Origin: Pseudomonadota bacterium | Lineage (GTDB): Bacteria > Pseudomonadota > Gammaproteobacteria > Burkholderiales > Burkholderiaceae_D | Direction: 5' to 3' | DNA length: 14,482 nucleotides | Assembly (NCBI GenBank): GCA_018241865.1 | Contig: JAFECY010000304.1 | Span: forward strand, 1 to 14,482 | Part shown: positions 7,919 to 14,482 of the stretch, piece after piece | Layout: each line of letters opens with the position of its first letter | Position numbering within the stretch: position 1 is the stretch's first letter | The notes under the pieces: model-generated | Database searches by the model: none | What the model was told of the DNA's origin: nothing | Seen by the model: the letters and a program-made list of their open reading frames with translations, nothing else | Position numbers and translations under genes: made by a program

Positions 7919-10900
7919 TGGCCAAAGTCATCCGGTGGTCGATCGCCAACCGCTTCCTGGTGCTGCTGGCGACCGTCATGCTGACTGCCTGGGGTATCTG
8001 GTCGCTGTCGAAGACGCCACTCGATGCCCTTCCCGACCTGTCGGATGTGCAAGTCATCATCCGCACCACCTACCCCGGCCAGGCGCCGCAAATCGTCGAG
8101 AACCAGGTCACTTATCCGTTGACGACCACCATGCTGTCGGTGCCTGGTGCAAAGACGGTGCGCGGGTATTCCTTCTTCGGCGACTCTTTCGTTTACGTTC
8201 TGTTCGAGGATGGCACCGACCCGTACTGGGCGCGCTCGCGGGTGCTGGAATACCTGAACCAGGTGCAGTCGCGCCTGCCGCCGCAAGCCAGGACCGCACT
8301 CGGCCCCGACGCCACGGGTGTCGGCTGGGTGTACGAATATGCGCTGGTGGATCGTAGCGGCAAGATGGATTTGTCGCAGTTGCGAGCACTGCAGGACTGG
8401 TTCCTGAAATATGAGTTGAAGGCAGTGCCGAATGTCTCGGAAGTGGCCAGCATTGGCGGCATGGTGCGCCAGTATCAAATCGTGCTCGATCCAGACAAGC
8501 TACGTGCATACAACATCCCTCACGGGAAAGTGATCGAAGCGGTACAGAAAGCCAACCAGGAAACCGGCGGCTCGGTGCTGGAACTGGGCGAAGCCGAGTA
8601 CATGGTGCGCGCGTCCGGTTATCTGACATCGCTGGACGACTTTCGCAAGATCCCGCTGATGACGACCGAGGCCGGCGTATCGGTGCGGCTGGGCGACGTC
8701 GCCCGTATCCAGGTAGGACCGGAAATGCGGCGCGGCATTGCCGAACTCAATGGTGAAGGCGAAGTCGCCGGCGGCGTCATCGTGATGCGCTCCGGGAAGA
8801 ATGCCCTGGAGACGATCGATGCCGTGAAGGCCAAGCTGGAAAAACTGAAATCCAGCCTGCCGGCCGGCGTTGAGATCATTCCCACCTACGACCGCTCCAG
8901 TCTGATCCAGCGTGCCGTCACCAACCTTGAGCACAAACTGCTCGAAGAGTTCATTGTCGTGGCGCTGGTCTGCGCCATTTTCCTGTTCCACATTCGTTCG
9001 GCGCTGGTCGCCATTGTTTCGCTGCCCCTAGGCATTCTGGCGGCCTATATCGTCATGTACTACCAGGGCGTCAACGCCAACATCATGTCGTTGGGAGGCA
9101 TCGCCATTGCAATCGGCGCCATGGTCGATGCGGCAGTAGTCATGATTGAGAACGCCCACAAGCACATCGAAGCCTGGAATCATGCCCATCCGAATGAGAA
9201 ACTGACAGGAGAAAAGCATTGGAATGTGATCGGCGATGCGGCAGCCGAAGTCGGGCCGGCTTTGTTCTTTTCGCTCTTGATCATCGTCTTGTCGTTCATC
9301 CCTGTCTTCACGCTGGAAGCCCAGGAAGGACGGCTGTTTTCGCCGCTGGCATTTACCAAGACCTATGCGATGGCGGCGGCGGCCGGCTTGGCGATCACCC
9401 TGATTCCGGTGTTGATGGGTTATCTGATCCGTGGACGCATTCCTGAAGAACAGAAAAATCCGCTCAATCGCGCCCTCATCGCGCTCTACCGTCCGCTGCT
9501 GGAAGGCGTGCTGCGCTACCCGAAAGCGACGCTGGCGGTTGCCGGATTGATTGCACTCGTGACGATCTGGCCGATGTCGCGCCTGGGTGGCGAGTTCATG
9601 CCGCCGCTCGATGAAGGCGACGTGTTGTATATGCCGACGGCATTGCCTGGCATCGGTGCTGGCAAGGTGTCCGAGTTGCTGCAGCAAACCGACCGCCTGA
9701 TCAAAACCGTGCCGGAAGTCCAAAGCGTGTTCGGCAAAGCGGGACGGGCTGAGTCGGCCACCGACCCGGCGCCACTGGAAATGTTCGAGACAACCATCCA
9801 GTTCAAGCCACGTGACCAATGGCGGCCCGGCATGACGCCAGACAAGATCGTGGAAGAACTGGATCGGATTGTCAAAGTGCCAGGGCTATCCAATATCTGG
9901 GTACCACCGATTCGCAACCGCATCGACATGCTTGCCACCGGCATCAAGAGCCCGGTTGGCGTTAAGGTGGCAGGCATGAGCCTACAGGAGATTGATCGCA
10001 TTACCGGCGATATCGAGCGGGCCGTCAAGAAGGTGCCGGGGGTGTCTTCGGCGTTGGCGGAACGACTGAACGGCGGGCGCTACATTGATGTCAATATCGA
10101 CCGCGATGCGGCGGCGCGTTATGGACTGAACATCGCTGATGTGCAAAGCATCGTGTCATCCGCGATCGGTGGCGACAACATTGGGGAAACCATTGAAGGA
10201 CTTCAACGTTTCCCGATTAACCTGCGTTACCCGCGTGAAGTGCGCGACTCGCTGGAGAAACTGCGCCAATTGCCGGTATTGACCGAACGCGGCGCGCAAA
10301 TCCGGCTGGGTGACGTTGCCGCCATTCGCATCAATGATGGCCCGCCGATGTTGAAGAGCGAGAATGCGCGCCTGTCGGGCTGGGTCTATGTCGACATCCG
10401 TGGCCGGGACCTGAGTTCGGCGGTGCACGAGATGCAACAGGCGGTGGCCAGGGAAGTAAAGCTCCCCGCCGGTTATGCCGTGTCCTGGTCCGGGCAGTTC
10501 GAATACCTGGAGCGCGCCTCTGCAAAGCTGAAGATCGTCGTGCCCGCAACGCTGCTGATCATCTTTGTGCTGCTCTATCTCACGTTCAAACGCTTTGACG
10601 AAGCGGCGTTGATCATGGCGACGCTGCCGTTCGCGCTGGCTGGCGGCATCTGGCTGCTCTGGCTTTTGGGGCACAACTTGTCGGTAGCCAGCGGCGTCGG
10701 CTTCATTGCGCTGGCCGGCGTGTCAGCCGAATTCGGCGTGATCATGCTGCTGTACCTGAAAAATGCCTGGCAGGCACGCCTGGACGACGGCATGGAAAGC
10801 GAAGCCGATCTACTTGATGCGATTCGTGAAGGCGCGGTGCTGCGGGTGCGGCCCAAGGCGATGACTGTGGCCGTCATCATCGCCGGCCTGGTGCCAATCA

Positions 10901-11055
10901 TGGTCGGGTCAGGCACTGGTTCCGAAGTCATGCAGCGCATTGCGGCACCGATGGTCGGTGGAATGATCACTGCACCGCTCTTATCGATGTTTGTGGTTCC
11001 CGTTGTTTATTTACTGTTACGCCGCCGGCAGTTGCGGAAAGCCGGTTCTTTTTGA
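7915..11055 (+). CDS. cusA: CusA/SilA-like HME4 RND pump for Cu(I)/Ag(I)
   Basis: This 1046-residue inner-membrane RND transporter exports monovalent copper and silver. The TM4 signature [19 protein letters not shown] is diagnostic of the Cu/Ag (HME4) class. Key residues fall at the numbers known for E. coli CusA: the three-Met periplasmic site M573, M623 and M672; channel methionines M391, M403, M410, M486 and M501; and proton-relay residues D405 and E939. The third relay residue, Lys, is at K981 against K984 in E. coli, a three-residue shortening of the loop before TM11. The protein therefore looks fully functional. The start overlaps the cusB stop (ATGA at 7915-7918); a second ATG follows directly, so translation could begin one codon later. 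cusF begins 25 bases after the stop. Compared with the pump at 1246-4395 it lacks the DFG..D..E signature of divalent-cation pumps. Confidence 0.96.
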   Translation: MMAKVIRWSIANRFLVLLATVMLTAWGIWSLSKTPLDALPDLSDVQVIIRTTYPGQAPQIVENQVTYPLTTTMLSVPGAKTVRGYSFFGDSFVYVLFEDGTDPYWARSRVLEYLNQVQSRLPPQARTALGPDATGVGWVYEYALVDRSGKMDLSQLRALQDWFLKYELKAVPNVSEVASIGGMVRQYQIVLDPDKLRAYNIPHGKVIEAVQKANQETGGSVLELGEAEYMVRASGYLTSLDDFRKIPLMTTEAGVSVRLGDVARIQVGPEMRRGIAELNGEGEVAGGVIVMRSGKNALETIDAVKAKLEKLKSSLPAGVEIIPTYDRSSLIQRAVTNLEHKLLEEFIVVALVCAIFLFHIRSALVAIVSLPLGILAAYIVMYYQGVNANIMSLGGIAIAIGAMVDAAVVMIENAHKHIEAWNHAHPNEKLTGEKHWNVIGDAAAEVGPALFFSLLIIVLSFIPVFTLEAQEGRLFSPLAFTKTYAMAAAAGLAITLIPVLMGYLIRGRIPEEQKNPLNRALIALYRPLLEGVLRYPKATLAVAGLIALVTIWPMSRLGGEFMPPLDEGDVLYMPTALPGIGAGKVSELLQQTDRLIKTVPEVQSVFGKAGRAESATDPAPLEMFETTIQFKPRDQWRPGMTPDKIVEELDRIVKVPGLSNIWVPPIRNRIDMLATGIKSPVGVKVAGMSLQEIDRITGDIERAVKKVPGVSSALAERLNGGRYIDVNIDRDAAARYGLNIADVQSIVSSAIGGDNIGETIEGLQRFPINLRYPREVRDSLEKLRQLPVLTERGAQIRLGDVAAIRINDGPPMLKSENARLSGWVYVDIRGRDLSSAVHEMQQAVAREVKLPAGYAVSWSGQFEYLERASAKLKIVVPATLLIIFVLLYLTFKRFDEAALIMATLPFALAGGIWLLWLLGHNLSVASGVGFIALAGVSAEFGVIMLLYLKNAWQARLDDGMESEADLLDAIREGAVLRVRPKAMTVAVIIAGLVPIMVGSGTGSEVMQRIAAPMVGGMITAPLLSMFVVPVVYLLLRRRQLRKAGSF

Positions 11056-11080
11056 TGTTTTTTAACGAAGGAGAAATACC

Positions 11081-11530
11081 ATGAAACCTACCGCAACCCT
11101 ATCCCTGATCTTTGTCTTGACCGCTTCTTCATTGGCCTTCGCCCAGTCCGGCGGCATGAAAGACATGGACATGCATAAAGGGATGAATATGCAGAAATGC
11201 TCGGATATGAAAGGCATGAATGGCATGGACATGAAAGGGATGGACATGCAGAAGTGTCAGAACATGATGAATAGCCAGGACAAAAATCCGACGGCCAAGC
11301 AGCCGAAAGCTGTGACGCACCAGGCGACTGGGGTCGTGAAAGCGGTCGATGCTGCCCATGGCACTGTGACGTTGGCTCATGGCCCCGTCAAAAGCCTGAA
11401 CTGGTCGGCCATGACAATGGGATTTTCCGTGAAAGACAAGGCCTTATTCGATAAACTCGCGGTCGGGAAAAAGGTGCAGGTCGATTTCGTCCAGCAAGAG
11501 GCGAATTATGTCGTGACGGCGGTGAAATAA
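11081..11530 (+). CDS. cusF: CusF-like periplasmic Cu(I)/Ag(I) chaperone with Met-rich N-terminal extension
   Basis: This 149-residue protein is predicted to bind Cu(I)/Ag(I) in the periplasm and hand it to the CusCBA complex. A signal peptide covers residues 1-21 (cleavage after AFA). Residues 26-63 form a low-complexity stretch with 13 Met, one His and two Cys, including the repeated unit MxMQKC at 35-40 and 54-59. The C-terminal OB-fold (about 80-149) has H100, W108, M111 and M113 with the 8-3-2 spacing of E. coli CusF. It ends in QVDFVQQEANYVVTAVK, close to the CusF C-terminus. At 149 residues it is longer than E. coli CusF (110) because of the Met-rich segment. A good ribosome site, AAGGAG at 11068-11073, lies 7 bases before the ATG. 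It is the last gene of the cus operon and duplicates the domain already fused to CusB. Confidence 0.93.
   Translation: MKPTATLSLIFVLTASSLAFAQSGGMKDMDMHKGMNMQKCSDMKGMNGMDMKGMDMQKCQNMMNSQDKNPTAKQPKAVTHQATGVVKAVDAAHGTVTLAHGPVKSLNWSAMTMGFSVKDKALFDKLAVGKKVQVDFVQQEANYVVTAVK
11183..11266 (+). repeat. Imperfect in-frame repeat coding the Met/Cys motif of CusF
   Basis: Two related 27-base units (11183-11209 and 11240-11266) encode MNMQKCSDM and MDMQKCQNM, 57 bases (19 codons) apart. The spacer codes further Met-Lys-Gly-Met steps (KGMNGMDMKG). This looks like growth of a metal-binding tail by local duplication followed by divergence at third and some other positions. Confidence 0.6.
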
Positions 11531-11615
11531 GGTTATTTGATTAGGTTCGACAAAAAAGTCGCTGGCAGCGGCAGTCTGTCAAGCGACGCCTAAGCACTTC
11601 AGGGAGTCCATCGCT
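11531..11615 (+). other. Junction between cus operon and Tn3-family transposase
   Basis: These 85 bases hold GTCGCT (11558-11563) and AGCGAC (11582-11587), a 6-bp inverted repeat 18 bases apart, and an inner dyad CGCTG-G-CAGCG (11560-11570). No T-run follows, so I see no terminator for the cus operon. The tail ACGCCTAAG (11586-11594) resembles the inner end of Tn3-type terminal repeats, but the outer GGGG end is not found at the expected distance. No convincing promoter was seen. Confidence 0.3.
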
Positions 11616-14363
11616 GTGAGTACTATCCATGAAACGGCCTATCCGCGTTTCAAGCCAGAGCTGACACAACGCGAGATCGAGGATATTTATACCCCGACCG
11701 AAGCGGAGCACCGCTTTGCACGCCGGGTTGGGCGCACGGCGCCGGCCCGGCTGTATTTGATGGTGTTATTGAAGACCGTTCAGCGCTTGGGCTACTTTCC
11801 AATGCTGGCGGATGTGCCGCCGGCGATCGTGTCTTTCTTGACAAAATCCATTGGCGCGCGAACGGTACCGCTACGGGAGGTACAGGCAGAAGAGAGATCC
11901 AACACTCGACAACGCTTCATGGAAGCAGTCCGGTCTCACCTGAAAATCAAGCCGATATCCAGTGAAACAAACGCCGCCATTCATCTGGCGGCAACGCAGG
12001 CGGCTCAGACCAAGCAGGATTTGGCGGATATCATCAACGTTGTCATCGAGGAGCTAATCCGACAGTGCTTTGAACTTCCGGCTTTTAGCAGCTTGAACCG
12101 CACGGCACAGCGCGTGCGCAACCAGGTCAATGAGCGATATTTCCGGACGCTGAAAGACCCGCTGCCGCCCGAAGTCATTGCACAGTTCGACGCGATGCTG
12201 GTCGTCGCTCCGAACCAGTTAATCAGTGGCTGGCAACAATTGAAGCAGGAGCCGAAGAAGCCGACGAACACGGAGGTGCGGCAGTACCTCGATCACGTCA
12301 AATGGCTGAAAAGCTGGGCCACTGAACTGCCTGCGGTCGATCATATCCCGGTGGTCAAGCGCAGCCAGTATGTACATGAGGCGCGTGCGCTGGACGCGGC
12401 GGATCTGAAGACCACCCAGTCAAACAAGCGCTATGCACTGATGGTGCTGCTGTTCCATGCGCAATTGAGCAAAGCGCTGGACGACGCCGTTGACATGTTC
12501 ATCCGCAAGCTGCGCAAGATCCACTCCGGGGCCGAGGAGCAGCTGCAGCAGTATTACCTGGAGCACCAAAAGCGCGCGGAAAAGCTGGTCTCCCAGTTGC
12601 GCGACGTGCTGGAGGCCTTCCAGGAAGGTGAAACCGACCAGGATCGGGGCAAACGCATCGCCGCCGCCATGCATGGCGAGCCGGAGATCCTATTGGCCGA
12701 GTGCGAGGAACACTTGGCTTACGCCGGCAACAACTACCTGCCGTTTATGCTGGCGCCGTACCAGGCGCAACGGCCGCTGTTGTTGAACTGCCTGAGCTTA
12801 CTCGACCTGGAATCGACCACGGCAGACTTGTCGCTGATCGATGCGATCCGTTTCGTGTTGGCCAACCGGCAAAGCCACAAGGAATGGCTATCGATCGCCG
12901 GCACCAATATCAATCTGAAATGGATTCCCGACAAATGGCGCAAGCTGGTGACCGGCCAGCGCTCCGGACTAGTCGCCGAAGTCAACCGCAAATACTTCGA
13001 GCTGTGCGTGCTGACCGAGGCAATGAAGGAGCTGCAGTCGGGCGACCTGTACGTGGCCAATAGCGACCAGTACAGCGATTACCGAGTGCAGTTGGTGGAT
13101 TGGGACACCTACCAGGCGCAGATCGACGAATACGGCGCCATGCTCGATCTGCCGACCGAGCCGAAGGCGTTCGTAGCTGGCCTGAAGCGGTGGCTGTCCG
13201 AGACCGCATCGCGCGTCGACAACGGTTTTCCCGAGAACGAACATGTGGATTTGAACGGCAGCGAGATCATTCTGCGCAAGCACGACAAAGAGGCCAAGCC
13301 GGCCGCGCTCGACTATATCGACAAGCAGCTCGTCGCGCGTCTCCCGGAAAAGAATATCCTCGACATACTGGTCGAATCCGAAGGCTGGTTGGATCTGCAT
13401 AAGCAATTCGGTCCGCTGTCCGGCTTTGAGGCGAAGATCGACGATCCCCGTAAACGCTTCGTGACGACGCTGTTCTGTTACGGCTGCAACTTGGGGCCGA
13501 CGCAGACGGCGCGGTCAGTGAAGGGGCTGAGCCGCAGGCAGGTCGCATGGCTCAATCTGCATCACATGACCGAGGAGCGACTGGAAAAAGCGATCGTCCA
13601 GGTGATCAACGCGTACAACAAGTTCCTGCTGCCAAAATATTGGGGTACTGGCAAAAGCGCGTCGGCGGACGGCACGAAGTGGAACATGTACGAGCAGAAC
13701 CTGCTGTCCGAATACCATATCCGTTATGGTGGTTATGGTGGCATTGGTTATTATCATGTGTCGGACATGTATATCGCTTTGTTCAGCCATTTCATCCCGT
13801 GCGGCGTCTACGAGGCGATTTACATTCTAGATGGTTTGATCAAGAACGAGTCGGATATCCAGCCCGACACGCTGCACGGCGATACGCATGCACAGAGCGC
13901 GCCGGTCTTCGGACTGGCATATCTTCTGGGAATCAAGCTGATGCCTCGCATCCGCAATCTGAAAAAACTGGTGTTCTTCAAGCCGGATCGGGGCACGCGT
14001 TACGCACACATCAATGGACTGTTCAGCGAGGCGGTCAATTGGGATCTGATCGAAACGCATCTACCAGACATGCTGCGCATAGCGTTGTCGATCAAGGCAG
14101 GCATGATCACGCCGTCGACTATCCTGCGGCGCCTGGGCACGGCCAGCCGCAAGAATAAGCTGTATTTCGCATTTCGGGAGCTCGGGCGAGTGGTGCGCAC
14201 CGAATTCCTGTTGAAATACATCGGCGACGTCGAGTTGCGCAAGACCATCCAGGCGGCGACCAACAAAAGTGAGGAATTTAACCAGTTCATCAAGTGGCTA
14301 TTTTTTGGCAACCAAGGCGTGATTGCCGAGAATGTGCGCCACGAGCAGCGTAAGGTATGTTGA
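11616..14363 (+). CDS. tnpA: Tn3-family transposase TnpA, C-terminus cut off by an IS21-family insertion
   Basis: This 915-residue remnant is the transposase of a Tn3-family replicative transposon. The GTG start is chosen because the N-terminus STIHETAYPRFKPELTQREIEDIY is the conserved opening of this clade, and AGGGAG (11601-11606) lies 9 bases upstream; the nearest ATG is out of frame. The N-terminal third matches the DUF4158-type DNA-binding region; the catalytic domain spans about 560-915. The DDE residues are present: D685 (ADGTKW), D756 (GDTHAQS) and E886 (NKSEEFN), with spacings of 71 and 130 that agree with Tn4430 TnpA (72 and 130). The frame ends in EQRKVC, where family members continue with KYNHLVAN for roughly 70-90 more residues. 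The last Cys and the stop come from the inserted element at 14358. The product is probably inactive. No tnpR or res site is visible. Confidence 0.93.
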   Translation: MSTIHETAYPRFKPELTQREIEDIYTPTEAEHRFARRVGRTAPARLYLMVLLKTVQRLGYFPMLADVPPAIVSFLTKSIGARTVPLREVQAEERSNTRQRFMEAVRSHLKIKPISSETNAAIHLAATQAAQTKQDLADIINVVIEELIRQCFELPAFSSLNRTAQRVRNQVNERYFRTLKDPLPPEVIAQFDAMLVVAPNQLISGWQQLKQEPKKPTNTEVRQYLDHVKWLKSWATELPAVDHIPVVKRSQYVHEARALDAADLKTTQSNKRYALMVLLFHAQLSKALDDAVDMFIRKLRKIHSGAEEQLQQYYLEHQKRAEKLVSQLRDVLEAFQEGETDQDRGKRIAAAMHGEPEILLAECEEHLAYAGNNYLPFMLAPYQAQRPLLLNCLSLLDLESTTADLSLIDAIRFVLANRQSHKEWLSIAGTNINLKWIPDKWRKLVTGQRSGLVAEVNRKYFELCVLTEAMKELQSGDLYVANSDQYSDYRVQLVDWDTYQAQIDEYGAMLDLPTEPKAFVAGLKRWLSETASRVDNGFPENEHVDLNGSEIILRKHDKEAKPAALDYIDKQLVARLPEKNILDILVESEGWLDLHKQFGPLSGFEAKIDDPRKRFVTTLFCYGCNLGPTQTARSVKGLSRRQVAWLNLHHMTEERLEKAIVQVINAYNKFLLPKYWGTGKSASADGTKWNMYEQNLLSEYHIRYGGYGGIGYYHVSDMYIALFSHFIPCGVYEAIYILDGLIKNESDIQPDTLHGDTHAQSAPVFGLAYLLGIKLMPRIRNLKKLVFFKPDRGTRYAHINGLFSEAVNWDLIETHLPDMLRIALSIKAGMITPSTILRRLGTASRKNKLYFAFRELGRVVRTEFLLKYIGDVELRKTIQAATNKSEEFNQFIKWLFFGNQGVIAENVRHEQRKVC

Positions 14364-14373
14364 TGATCGCCCA

Positions 14374-14384
14374 AAATTGACCCA
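14374..14384 (+). repeat. IS21-type terminal motif, copy 1
   Basis: AAATTGACCCA lies 17 bases inside the element. IS21-family ends carry multiple short repeats that serve as transposase binding sites. Confidence 0.65.
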
Positions 14385-14406
14385 CATTGTGCAGTAATTT
14401 TCACTG

Positions 14407-14418
14407 AAATTTGACCCA
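14407..14418 (+). repeat. IS21-type terminal motif, copy 2
   Basis: AAATTTGACCCA repeats copy 1 with one extra T. The central G residues are 34 bases apart (14379 and 14413), about three helical turns, as expected for transposase binding sites on one face of the DNA. Confidence 0.65.
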
Positions 14419-14431
14419 CGTGATTGAATCG

Positions 14432-14452
14432 CCTGCTCAGGAAATGAGCAGG
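14432..14452 (+). promoter_or_regulatory. Perfect hairpin overlapping the istA ribosome binding site
   Basis: CCTGCTCA (14432-14439) and TGAGCAGG (14445-14452) are exact inverted repeats around the loop GGAAA. The right arm contains the first half of the Shine-Dalgarno AGGAGG (14450-14455), so a transcript entering from outside could hide the site and limit transposase synthesis. Confidence 0.6.
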
Positions 14453-14462
14453 AGGACCAGGA

Positions 14463-14482
14463 GTGATCACAGTGGGCATGTT
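14463..14482 (+). CDS. istA: IS21-family transposase IstA, first codons only
   Basis: GTG at 14463 opens a frame reading M-I-T-V-G-M to the window edge, preceded by AGGAGG (14450-14455) at 7 bases. IstA proteins of this family often begin with a similar short hydrophobic stretch before the helix-turn-helix. The call rests mainly on position inside an IS21-type end and the ribosome site, because only six codons are visible. Confidence 0.6.

Larger units (their letters stand above)
14358..14482 (+). mobile_element. Left end of an IS21-family insertion sequence (continues beyond the window)
   Basis: The transposase reading frame breaks at TGTTGATGATCGCCC (starting 14358), which opens with the TG dinucleotide of IS21-family ends. 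It is followed by two copies of a terminal motif ending TTGACCCA and then an istA-like start. The exact first base is inferred from where similarity to Tn3 transposases stops. The target-site duplication and right end are outside the window. Confidence 0.8.

Noticed and set aside
11557..11594. Possible 38-bp Tn3 terminal repeat ending in ACGCCTAAG
   Set aside because: The inner end looks right, but the outer end is AGTCGCTGG and not the usual GGGG, and no inverted partner could be seen in the window.
1..14482. CRISPR array, tRNA or rRNA genes
   Set aside because: No regularly spaced repeats and no RNA gene structure seen; nearly all of the window is coding.

Overview
The window comes from a Gram-negative, high-GC proteobacterium, most likely a betaproteobacterium of the Burkholderiales (Oxalobacteraceae-like). 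This placement is inferred from codon use, the HME-RND gene sets and a small Cys/His/Met-rich ORF of a type I associate with Burkholderiales copper loci; no marker gene fixes the species. All supported genes lie on the + strand and are tightly packed. The longest non-coding stretch is 131 bases.

Layout: (1) 19-4395, the membrane-fusion protein and inner-membrane pump of a divalent-cation (Zn/Co/Cd, possibly Ni) exporter, czcB-czcA. Its outer-membrane partner is not in the window and may lie just upstream, because a reading frame ends in an ATGA overlap with the czcB start. (2) 4396-4526, a spacer rich in dyads with a candidate promoter. (3) 4527-4931, a small exported protein of unknown function with Cys, His and Met clusters. 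(4) 5004-11530, a complete monovalent copper/silver export operon cusC-cusB-cusA-cusF. C/B and B/A overlap by 4 bases (ATGA). CusB carries an N-terminal heavy-metal-binding domain and a C-terminal CusF-like domain, and a separate Met-rich CusF follows, so the operon encodes two CusF modules. (5) 11616-14363, a Tn3-family transposase with all three DDE residues but cut off shortly after the catalytic Glu. (6) 14358-14482, the left end of an IS21-family element that caused that truncation, ending in the first six codons of istA.

How it works together: CusF and the CusB metal sites would collect periplasmic Cu(I)/Ag(I) and pass it to CusA, which pumps it out through CusC. CzcB and CzcA would export divalent cations, using an outer-membrane channel not seen here. 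No regulator (MerR type, or two-component RS) is in the window. The tandem metal-efflux modules followed by nested transposons look like part of a mobile metal-resistance island. The protein families are known; the least understood items are the small protein at 4527-4931, its promoter region, and the hairpin overlapping the istA ribosome binding site.
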